Shown here piece by piece: positions 1 through 6,228 of a DNA stretch of 10,326 bases. Position 1 is the stretch's first letter, and each line of letters starts with the position of its first letter. The DNA is from Clostridia bacterium (GTDB lineage: Bacteria > Bacillota > Clostridia > UBA1381). The position numbers and the translations under genes were made by a program. The notes under the pieces are model-generated. The model made no database searches. It worked only from the letters and a program-made list of their open reading frames with translations, and was not told where the DNA came from. The stretch spans positions 1-10,326 of the forward strand of contig RQCD01000196.1 in NCBI GenBank assembly GCA_008668455.1, in the 5' to 3' direction.

Positions 1-71
1 ATCATATATCATTCAATTTTTCTAATAATTTGTAATGAAAGAGTAACGCAGAATTACTTGACAAAGCGTCC

Positions 72-112
72 AAAATCGTGCGGAACGCGGATGCGTTCTG
101 CACGATTTTTTT
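72..112. terminator. Bidirectional hairpin terminator after glyS
   Basis: A 17-bp stem pairs 72-88 with 93-109 around a four-base GGAT loop; the only imperfection is one G-U pair. On the plus strand it runs into seven T (106-112). On the minus strand it begins just after the glyS stop codon and ends in four T, so it can serve glyS and also stop any transcription arriving from the left edge. Bases 1-71 show no gene that I can support. Confidence 0.85.
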
Positions 113-114
113 AA

Positions 115-1506
115 TTAAAATGCAAGCTTGGATTCAATAAACTGATCTAAATCCTCAATTTTCACACGTTCCTGCTGCATGGTGTCACGGTCGCGGACGG
201 TAACCGAACCGTCGGTTTCGGAATCAAAATCGTAGGTGATACAGAAGGGTGTTCCGATTTCGTCCTGTCTGCGGTAACGCTTACCGATCGAACCTGCCTC
301 GTCATATTCGCAGTTGTATTTTTTGCTTAATGTCTCATAAACCTTTCCTGCGCCCTCGGAGAGCTTTTTAGAAAGCGGCAGAACGGCAGCCTTGACCGGC
401 GCCAATGCCGGATGCAGATGCAGAACCACGCGGCTGTCTCCGCCCTCTAATTCTTCTTCGTCATATGCTTCTACTAAAAAGGCAAGCGCCACACGGTCCG
501 CGCCTAAGGACGGCTCAATACAATAAGGTACATAACGTTCATTTGTCATCGGATCGATATATTCCATGCTTTCACCGGAATGAGTCTGATGCTGCTTTAA
601 GTCGAAATCTGTACGGTCTGCAATTCCCCAAAGCTCGCCCCAGCCAAATGGGAACACGAACTCAATATCGGTGGTTGCATTGGAATAATGGGAAAGCTCC
701 TCCGGAGAATGGTCACGGAAACGAACGTTTTCCTCTTTAATCCCAAGATTCAAAAGCCACTTCATACAATAGTCCTTCCAATAATAGAACCAATCCATAT
801 CCTTTCCGGGTGCGCAGAAAAACTCCAGCTCCATCTGCTCAAACTCACGGGTACGGAACGTGAAGTTACCCGGTGTGATCTCGTTCCGAAAGGATTTACC
901 GATCTGACCGATTCCAAACGGTACTTTTTTACGGGAGGTGCGCTGAACACTTTTAAAGTTTACAAAGATACCCTGTGCCGTTTCCGGACGCAGATATACC
1001 ACAGAGGAGGAATCCTCGGTAACGCCCTGAAAGGTCTTAAACATCAGGTTAAACTGACGGATTCCGGTAAAGTTATGCTTGCCGCATTCCGGGCAGACAA
1101 TGTTATGCTCGTTGATATAGTCCATCATCTTTTCGTTGCTCCAGCCGTCTACCACGATGCTTTCGCCGTTTTGAAAAGCGTAATCCTCAATCAGCTTATC
1201 GGCTCTGTGCCGTGCTTTACACTCCTTACAGTCCATCAGCGGATCGGAAAAACCGCCCACATGTCCTGAAGCAACCCAGGTTTGCGGGTTCATCAGAATG
1301 GCACAGTCCACGCCCACGTTATAGGGAGACTCCTGGATGAATTTTTTCCACCATGCTTTTTTTACGTTATTTTTAAACTCTACGCCAAGCGGACCGTAGT
1401 CCCAGGTGTTTGCCAGACCGCCGTAGATTTCGCTTCCGGGGAAGATATAGCCTCTGCCCTTGCAAAGCGCTACGATTTTATCCATTGTCTTTTCTAAATT
1501 TTTCAT
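115..1506 (-). CDS. glyS: Glycyl-tRNA synthetase, alpha2 (dimeric) type
   Basis: This cytoplasmic enzyme attaches glycine to tRNA-Gly using ATP. The 463-residue product has the usual length for the homodimeric class II form of Gram-positive bacteria, archaea and eukaryotes, and is not the alpha2beta2 form. Visible landmarks are the N-terminal GRGYIFPGSEIYGG segment, a zinc-ribbon-like insertion with two CxxC pairs (C93/C96 and C138/C141), YLRPETAQGIF near 171-181, class II motif 2 with FRNEITPGNF near 206-215, and motif 3 with EPSLGADR at 331-338. The C-terminal anticodon-binding domain starts near 365. The ATG start has a modest GAAAGG ribosome site 11 bases upstream. The gene is monocistronic and divergent from murA. 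The leader downstream of the promoter is only about 35 nt, too short for the T-box riboswitch that often precedes tRNA synthetase genes in this phylum. Confidence 0.97.
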   Translation of the reverse strand: MKNLEKTMDKIVALCKGRGYIFPGSEIYGGLANTWDYGPLGVEFKNNVKKAWWKKFIQESPYNVGVDCAILMNPQTWVASGHVGGFSDPLMDCKECKARHRADKLIEDYAFQNGESIVVDGWSNEKMMDYINEHNIVCPECGKHNFTGIRQFNLMFKTFQGVTEDSSSVVYLRPETAQGIFVNFKSVQRTSRKKVPFGIGQIGKSFRNEITPGNFTFRTREFEQMELEFFCAPGKDMDWFYYWKDYCMKWLLNLGIKEENVRFRDHSPEELSHYSNATTDIEFVFPFGWGELWGIADRTDFDLKQHQTHSGESMEYIDPMTNERYVPYCIEPSLGADRVALAFLVEAYDEEELEGGDSRVVLHLHPALAPVKAAVLPLSKKLSEGAGKVYETLSKKYNCEYDEAGSIGKRYRRQDEIGTPFCITYDFDSETDGSVTVRDRDTMQQERVKIEDLDQFIESKLAF

Positions 1507-1542
1507 CTTGTAACACGCCTTTCAAAATTCTTCAATAGAACT

Positions 1543-1571
1543 ATTTTATCAGAAATTCTATCTGTAGTCAA
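1543..1571 (-). promoter_or_regulatory. Sigma-A-type promoter of glyS
   Basis: Read on the minus strand, TTGACT (1566-1571) and TAAAAT (1543-1548) are separated by exactly 17 bases. Each matches the sigma-A consensus at five of six positions. Transcription would start about 30-35 bases before the glyS ATG. Confidence 0.75.
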
Positions 1572-1724
1572 GGATTTTGGGGAATTTTCAAAAAAACAAA
1601 AATTCATTCAAGAAAAAATTTGGTTTTTGGTGTTTTTTTCCGAAATTGCTTAACGTTTCAACAATAAAAAATGATTCTTTGGAGATAATAAGATTGAAAA
1701 TAAAAAAAAGGAGCTGCAAGGATC

Positions 1725-2975
1725 ATGTCAAAAATTATTGTAAAAAATAATGGAGCGCTTCGGGGAGAGGTGGAAATCGGAGGTTCTAAAAATGCGGCGC
1801 TTCCGATCCTTGCCGCGTCCATTTTAACAAGAGGAAAAAGCCGTATTTTGGGATTGCCGCATTTAAGCGATATTGCCATTATGTATTCTCTTTTAGAGAG
1901 TCTCGGGGCGCGGATTTTAGAGTTCCCGGACGGGATTGAAATTGATACGTCCAGCGTGTTTCAGTATTCTGCACCTTATGAGCAGGTGATCAAGATGCGC
2001 GGATCTTTCCTTTTGGCAGGACCGCTCCTGTCGGTGCTGGGAAAAGCACGGATCTGTCTGCCCGGCGGCTGCCCGATTGGCAGCCGTCCGGTTGATCTGC
2101 ACCTAAAAGGCTTTGCGCGCCTGGGCGCGTCCATCTCGCAGGAACACGGATATATCGAATTAGAAGCACAAAAGCTTTCCGGCGCAAAAATTTATTTGGA
2201 TTTTCCAAGCGTGGGTGCAACGGAAAATTTAATTATGGCGGCTTGCTGTGCAGAGGGAGAAACGCTGATTGAAAATGCAGCGGTTGAACCGGAAATAGAG
2301 GATTTAGCGCAGTTTTTAAACCGGCAGGGTGCGCAGATTGAGGGTGCAGGAAGCGACACGGTACGGATTTTGGGAGTGGAGTCCTTGTCCGGCTGTGAGC
2401 ATCGGATCATCACCGACCGGATTGAGGCAGGAACGTATATGGCAGCGTTTGCGATTACAAAGGGGCGCGGACGGGTGAAAAATGTGCATATTGATCATGT
2501 GCGTCCGATGATTGCAAAGCTTTTGGAAATGGGGGTGGAGGTGAGCGAGGAGCCGGGAGCGGTGCTGGTGAATGCCCGGAGAAAGCTCCGCGCCACCGAT
2601 ATAAAAACTATGCCGTTTCCTGGATTCCCGACTGATATGCAGGCGCCCTTTGGCGGACTTTTGAGCGTGGCGCAGGGAACGGGTGTCATTGTTGAGACAG
2701 TTTTTGAAAACCGTTTTCTGCATGTCGGAGAACTGAACCGGATGGGGGCAAATATCCGGATTGACGGACGAACCTCAGTGATTCAGGGTGTTCCGCAGCT
2801 GACCGGCGCAAAGGTGCATGCGGCAGATTTGCGCGGCGGCGCGGCTTTGATTCTTGCCGGACTTTCTGCCGGCGGCGTAACTGAGATTGACGGTGTAGAG
2901 CATATCCGGCGCGGTTATGACCGTATTGTAGAAAAGCTTTTACGGCTGGGAGCAGAAATTGAATTAGAGGAATAA
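1725..2975 (+). CDS. murA: UDP-N-acetylglucosamine 1-carboxyvinyltransferase (MurA)
   Basis: MurA transfers enolpyruvate from PEP to UDP-GlcNAc, the first committed cytoplasmic step of peptidoglycan precursor synthesis. The 416-residue length fits the family (about 417-435). The substrate-binding K22-N23 lie in GGSKNAALP. The catalytic loop PGGCPIGSRP carries Cys116, equivalent to the cysteine alkylated by fosfomycin; some bacteria have Asp there and are resistant. D304 in FPTDMQ is the probable general base, and RGGAALILAGL plus RRGYDR near the C-terminus are family signatures. The ATG is preceded by AAGGAG (1708-1713) at 11 bases. Many Firmicutes have two MurA paralogues and I cannot tell which this is. 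It stands alone here: glyS diverges upstream and the next gene has its own promoter. I found no convincing promoter for murA in the A/T-rich gap. Confidence 0.97.
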   Translation: MSKIIVKNNGALRGEVEIGGSKNAALPILAASILTRGKSRILGLPHLSDIAIMYSLLESLGARILEFPDGIEIDTSSVFQYSAPYEQVIKMRGSFLLAGPLLSVLGKARICLPGGCPIGSRPVDLHLKGFARLGASISQEHGYIELEAQKLSGAKIYLDFPSVGATENLIMAACCAEGETLIENAAVEPEIEDLAQFLNRQGAQIEGAGSDTVRILGVESLSGCEHRIITDRIEAGTYMAAFAITKGRGRVKNVHIDHVRPMIAKLLEMGVEVSEEPGAVLVNARRKLRATDIKTMPFPGFPTDMQAPFGGLLSVAQGTGVIVETVFENRFLHVGELNRMGANIRIDGRTSVIQGVPQLTGAKVHAADLRGGAALILAGLSAGGVTEIDGVEHIRRGYDRIVEKLLRLGAEIELEE

Positions 2976-3037
2976 CACGTTTTATGCTAAAACAAGATAT
3001 ATTTTTGAACAAAAAACAAGTAGAACAAGGGAACACC

Positions 3038-3065
3038 TTGACAACCCCCATTTTTTTGGTAAAAT
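3038..3065 (+). promoter_or_regulatory. Strong sigma-A-type promoter of the fusion gene
   Basis: A perfect TTGACA (3038-3043) and TAAAAT (3060-3065) are separated by 16 bases that include a run of seven T. The start would fall about 30 bases before the ATG at 3102, which has AGGAG (3088-3092) nine bases upstream. A small inverted repeat, CAAGG-GAACA-CCTTG (3026-3040), touches the -35 box and could be an operator, though it is short. Confidence 0.8.
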
Positions 3066-3101
3066 AAGAGCATAACAATTCACAGACAGGAGATCACCGA
3101 T

Positions 3102-5102
3102 ATGAAAATTAGCTTTTCGACTTTAGCATGTCCAAAATATTCCTGGGCAGATATTTATTCCATGGCAAAGGATTTAGGTTTTGACGGAATTGAAATCCGC
3201 GGTCTGGGGGAGGACATTTTTTCTGTTAAGGCACGTCCGTTTACCGATCCGGAGCTTCCGAAAACGATTGCCACCCTAAAACGGTTAGGATTGGAAATTC
3301 CGTGCCTGTCGTCCGGAATTGCTGTGAAGGACAAGGCGCAGTCCGAGGAGTGCTTTTATGAAATCAGGGAGTACTGCACGCTTGCAAAAAAGCTCGGAAC
3401 ACCTTATATTCGCGTGCTGGGAGATTTAACACCTGCACCGGAGGAGGAAGTGGACGACGCTTATGTGGCAGAGCAGCTAAAACAATATATTCCTGCTGCA
3501 AAGGAATGCGGTGTGACGCTGTTGGTGGAAACAAACGGTGTTTATGCAGATACTAAAAGGCTTCGCCGACTGTTAGACAGCATCGGAGACGAGCATGTGG
3601 CAGCGCTGTGGGATATGCACCACCCATTCCGCTATTTTGGTGAATCGGCAAAGGACACCATTCAGAATTTAGGTACATATATTAAATACATTCATGTCAA
3701 GGACAGTGTGATGGTGGATGGAAAGCCTTCCTACCGGATGTTGGGTGAGGGCGATCTGCCGGTTTCAGATATGCTCAACGAGCTGAAAACCTACGGCTAT
3801 TCGGGATATGTTTCCTTAGAGTGGGTGAAACGGTGGGCAGGAGATTTAAGTGATGCCGGTATCGTGTTCCCGCAGTTTGCGAACTATATGAAAAAATACC
3901 GGATTCATCACAAGCACACGCTTCAGGATAATAACCGGAAAACCGGAAAATATGTCTGGCCAAAGGAGCGTCTGATTGATTATACCTTTCCGGATGTTTT
4001 GGATCGGATCTGCGAAGAATTTCCGAACCAGTATGCGTTCCGCTATACTGAGCTTGACTATACACGCACCTATCCGGAGTTTCGGGCAGACGTTGACCGC
4101 TTTGCGCGTGCGCTGATGGCAATGGGAGTCAAGCGCGGCGATCATGTTGCCATCTGGGCGACAAATATCCCGGCATGGTACATCACATTCTGGGCAACTA
4201 CGAAAATCGGTGCGGTGCTGGTAACTGTCAATACTGCATATAAAATACACGAGGCGGAATACCTGCTCCGCCAGTCGGATACATATACCCTGGTGATGAT
4301 TGACGGATACAAGGATTCCAATTATATAGAAATCATACAAAAGCTTTGTCCGGAGCTTTCAGAATGTGATCCGGGAGAACTGGTTTCGGAAAAGCTGCCG
4401 GTTTTGAAAAATGTCATTACCGTAGATTCCAAACAGCCTGGCTGCTATACCTGGGAAGAAGCAAATGCCCTTGCAGAAAAAACGCCTGTTTCCGAGCTGG
4501 AACGGCGCAGAGCGCAGATTGACAAAAATGATGTCTGCAATATGCAGTATACTTCCGGTACAACCGGATTTCCAAAGGGTGTTATGCTGACTCACTATAA
4601 TGTGGTGAACAACGGCAAGGCAATCGGCGACTGTATGGATCTGTCCACAGCAGACAAGATGATGATTCAGGTTCCGATGTTCCATTGCTTTGGCATGGTG
4701 CTTGCCATGACTGCGTCTGTGACGCACGGAGTTACTATGTCGCCAATCACGGCATTTTCTCCCCGAAAGGGACTTGCCTGTATTAACCGGGAGAAAATCA
4801 CCTGCTTCCATGGCGTACCGACTATGTTTATTGCAATGATGAGCCATCCGGATTTTGAAAAGACCGATTTTTCGCATATGAGAACCGGCATTATGGCAGG
4901 CTCGCCCTGCCCGATCAAAGCGATGCAGGATGTTGTGGAGAAAATGCACATGTCGGAAATCTGTATCACTTATGGTCAGACAGAGGCTTCCCCGGCAACA
5001 ACTATGAGCAAAACCACCGATTCGCTGGAAACGCGTGTCAACACGGTTGGCGGTCCGATTTTTGGAGTTGAGTGTAAAATTGTCGATCCGGAAACCTATT
5101 AG
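3102..5102 (+). CDS. TIM-barrel epimerase/isomerase fused to acyl-CoA synthetase, ending at an internal amber
   Basis: The 666-residue reading frame has two parts. Residues 1 to about 268 resemble the sugar phosphate isomerase/epimerase (xylose-isomerase-like, AP endonuclease 2) TIM barrel. The candidate divalent-metal ligands E143 (VETNG), D171 (WDMHH), H198 (IHVKD) and E240 (SLEW) occur in the expected order at strand ends. After a basic linker, residues from about 293 match the AMP-binding fatty-acyl-CoA synthetase family: the ATP-binding loop YTSGTTGFPKG (483-493) and the A5 motif YGQTEASP (624-631). The frame ends at TAG (5100-5102), before the A7 Asp and the C-terminal domain with the A10 lysine, but both follow in the same frame up to 5624. 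An uninterrupted gene would encode 840 residues. As written, the acyl-activating half should be inactive alone, while the TIM barrel could still fold. Neither substrate can be told from sequence. It could be a pseudogene. Confidence 0.85.
   Translation: MKISFSTLACPKYSWADIYSMAKDLGFDGIEIRGLGEDIFSVKARPFTDPELPKTIATLKRLGLEIPCLSSGIAVKDKAQSEECFYEIREYCTLAKKLGTPYIRVLGDLTPAPEEEVDDAYVAEQLKQYIPAAKECGVTLLVETNGVYADTKRLRRLLDSIGDEHVAALWDMHHPFRYFGESAKDTIQNLGTYIKYIHVKDSVMVDGKPSYRMLGEGDLPVSDMLNELKTYGYSGYVSLEWVKRWAGDLSDAGIVFPQFANYMKKYRIHHKHTLQDNNRKTGKYVWPKERLIDYTFPDVLDRICEEFPNQYAFRYTELDYTRTYPEFRADVDRFARALMAMGVKRGDHVAIWATNIPAWYITFWATTKIGAVLVTVNTAYKIHEAEYLLRQSDTYTLVMIDGYKDSNYIEIIQKLCPELSECDPGELVSEKLPVLKNVITVDSKQPGCYTWEEANALAEKTPVSELERRRAQIDKNDVCNMQYTSGTTGFPKGVMLTHYNVVNNGKAIGDCMDLSTADKMMIQVPMFHCFGMVLAMTASVTHGVTMSPITAFSPRKGLACINREKITCFHGVPTMFIAMMSHPDFEKTDFSHMRTGIMAGSPCPIKAMQDVVEKMHMSEICITYGQTEASPATTMSKTTDSLETRVNTVGGPIFGVECKIVDPETY
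5100..5102 (+). other. In-frame amber codon within the fusion gene
   Basis: The frame reads GAA ACC TAT TAG GAT CTG CCG. In relatives the corresponding stretch is usually DPETG followed by a variable polar residue and LPDG, so the stop sits at a poorly conserved surface position. CAG, GAG and AAG are each one substitution away. There is no frameshift. Confidence 0.9.
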
Positions 5103-5132
5103 GATCTGCCGGATAAGGGGGATGGTGAATTT

Positions 5133-5624
5133 GTGGCGCGCGGCTACAATATCATGAAAGGCTATTACAAAATGCCCGAAGCAACGGCGGCTGCAATTGA
5201 TTCTGAGGGCTGGCTGCACACAGGCGATCTTGCACGCAGGCTGCCGGACGGCAACTTCAAAATAACCGGCAGAATTAAGGATATGATCATCCGCGGCGGT
5301 GAAAATATTTATCCGAAGGAAATCGAGGACTTTATCTATACGCATCCGAAGGTAAAGGACGTGCAGGTGATCGGTGTGCCGGATAAGGCTTACGGCGAGG
5401 AGATTATGGCGTGCATTATCCTGAAAGACGGAGAGGAAAGCAGTGAGGAGGAAATGAAGCAGTATGTAATGGATCATATGGCAAAGCATAAGGTTCCGCG
5501 CTATATCGATTTCGTATCGGAATTTCCTATGAATGCGGCTGGAAAGATTTTAAAATATAAAATGCGTGAGGATGCGACAGAAAAATTAAGGCTTCAGGAC
5601 GCAAACAGGATTGTTACAGCATAA
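5133..5624 (+). pseudogene. C-terminal part of the acyl-CoA synthetase module, downstream of the amber codon
   Basis: This is the continuation, in the same frame, of the interrupted gene; open sequence runs from 5103, and 5133 is the first possible start (GTG). It holds the A7 motif GWLHTGD (Asp709 in full-length numbering), which contacts the AMP ribose, the A8 hinge GRIKDMIIRGGENIYPKEIE, and the small mobile C-terminal domain ending in AAGKILKYKMRE with the A10 lysine (K815). No motif is lost and no further stop interrupts it, which suggests that the amber is recent, is suppressed, or is an artefact. A purine-rich, SD-like AAGGGGGA (5115-5122) lies ten bases before the GTG, so separate translation as a 163-residue chain is conceivable. 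It contains no complete enzyme on its own. Confidence 0.75.
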
Positions 5625-5653
5625 AATGTCACGAAAATGTAACATTCAGCCTC

Positions 5654-5682
5654 TTGCAAAGCAGCACAGAATCCGCTATAAT
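5654..5682 (+). promoter_or_regulatory. Sigma-A-type promoter of nrdR
   Basis: TTGCAA (5654-5659) and a perfect TATAAT (5677-5682) are 17 bases apart. The predicted start region contains the 8-bp palindrome GTATATAC (5685-5692). The nrdR ATG has AGGGGA (5702-5707) nine bases upstream. Confidence 0.8.
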
Positions 5683-5716
5683 TAGTATATACCTATAAAA
5701 CAGGGGATGTGGAAAA

Positions 5717-6172
5717 ATGAAATGCCCATATTGCGGTTACGGAGAAAACAAAGTAATTGATTCCCGTCCGACTGATGATGCTTCTGCTATTCGCCGTCGG
5801 AGAGAATGCTTAAAATGTCAGAAACGGTTTACCACTTATGAAACATTGGAAACGATTTCGCTTGCTGTAATTAAACAGGATCATTCCCGGCAGGCATTCG
5901 ACCGTCAGAAAATTCTGCGCGGCTTAATCCGTGCGTGTGAAAAGCGCCCGGTGTCGCTTCCGACTATGGAAAAAATTGTGGACGATATTGAGAGTGAATT
6001 ATATCAGACGATGGAAAAGGAAGTCACCAGTACCGAAATCGGAGAAAAGGTGATGGAGCGGTTAAAGGAAGTTGACGAGGTTGCTTATGTGCGTTTCGCA
6101 TCAGTGCATAAACGCTTCTCCGATATTGAAACCTTTATGGAGGAGCTGAAAAAGCTTTTAAAAACAAAGTAA
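5717..6172 (+). CDS. nrdR: Transcriptional repressor NrdR
   Basis: NrdR senses adenine nucleotides (ATP/dATP) and represses ribonucleotide reductase genes by binding paired NrdR boxes. The 151-residue product has the family length and both expected domains. At the N-terminus is a zinc ribbon with C3/C6 and C31/C34 followed by the basic KRFTTYE stretch. From about residue 47 is an ATP-cone domain containing VIKQDHSRQAFDRQKI and ending with YVRFASVHKRFSDIETF. No ribonucleotide reductase gene lies in the window, so its targets are elsewhere. It has its own promoter and is followed by a terminator-like hairpin before mnmE, so it is probably expressed mainly as a single gene. Confidence 0.97.
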   Translation: MKCPYCGYGENKVIDSRPTDDASAIRRRRECLKCQKRFTTYETLETISLAVIKQDHSRQAFDRQKILRGLIRACEKRPVSLPTMEKIVDDIESELYQTMEKEVTSTEIGEKVMERLKEVDEVAYVRFASVHKRFSDIETFMEELKKLLKTK

Positions 6173-6179
6173 GATTTCC

Positions 6180-6210
6180 GGGGATGTCAGAGGTGCATCC
6201 CCTTTCTTTT
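6180..6210 (+). terminator. Terminator-like hairpin between nrdR and mnmE
   Basis: GGGGATG (6180-6186) pairs with CATCCCC (6196-6202), and one more T-G wobble closes an eight-pair stem around a seven-base loop. It is followed by TTTCTTTT (6203-6210). It starts eight bases after the nrdR stop. The U-tract is broken by one C, so termination may be partial. That would suit mnmE, which has no visible promoter in the remaining 18 bases before its start. Confidence 0.6.
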
Positions 6211-6213
6211 GTG

Positions 6214-6224
6214 AGAGGATGAGG
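6214..6224 (+). promoter_or_regulatory. Ribosome binding site supporting the TTG start of mnmE
   Basis: AGAGG (6214-6218) lies ten bases before the TTG at 6229, and GAGG (6221-6224) lies four bases before it. The nearby ATG (6219-6221) runs into a stop after two codons. The TTG is therefore the only start that keeps the conserved N-terminus. Confidence 0.6.
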
Positions 6225-6228
6225 TAGA

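Noticed and set aside
58..63. TTGACA resembling a -35 box near the left edge
   Set aside because: No -10 box lies 16-18 bases downstream; the strong terminator hairpin is there instead.
1..114. Open frame from the left edge ending at TAA 112-114, which might be the tail of another gene
   Set aside because: It would run through the terminator stem and stop in its T-tract; the composition is A/T-rich and nothing is recognisable.
688..1269. 193-codon plus-strand open frame opposite glyS
   Set aside because: It is antisense to conserved synthetase motifs, shows no family features and has no promoter of its own.
1640..1724. Promoter for murA, such as TTGCTT (1646-1651) or GATAAT (1684-1689)
   Set aside because: Neither box has a partner with acceptable sequence at 16-18 bases.
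2979..2993. Inverted repeat GTTTTA-TGC-TAAAAC after murA as a terminator
   Set aside because: The stem is six mostly A-T pairs with a three-base loop and no T-run directly after it. I see no convincing murA terminator.
5100..5102. Pyrrolysine (TAG) as the residue at the internal stop
   Set aside because: Such residues are known mainly in methylamine methyltransferases, the position is a variable loop, no PYLIS-like or pyl genes are seen, and TAG ends mnmE normally. It is kept only as something to exclude at genome level.
4359..5489. Long open frame (376 codons) on the minus strand opposite the fusion gene
   Set aside because: Its translation is rich in His, Cys, Arg and Ile with no recognisable motif, and it lies wholly antisense to a frame with clear acyl-CoA synthetase motifs. 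It is a codon-bias shadow.
5612..5646. Inverted repeats TGTTACA...TGTAACA and AATGT-A-ACATT at the end of the fusion gene, considered as a terminator or operator
   Set aside because: Short A/T-rich arms, a long loop and no T-tract; no matching regulator motif that I can name.
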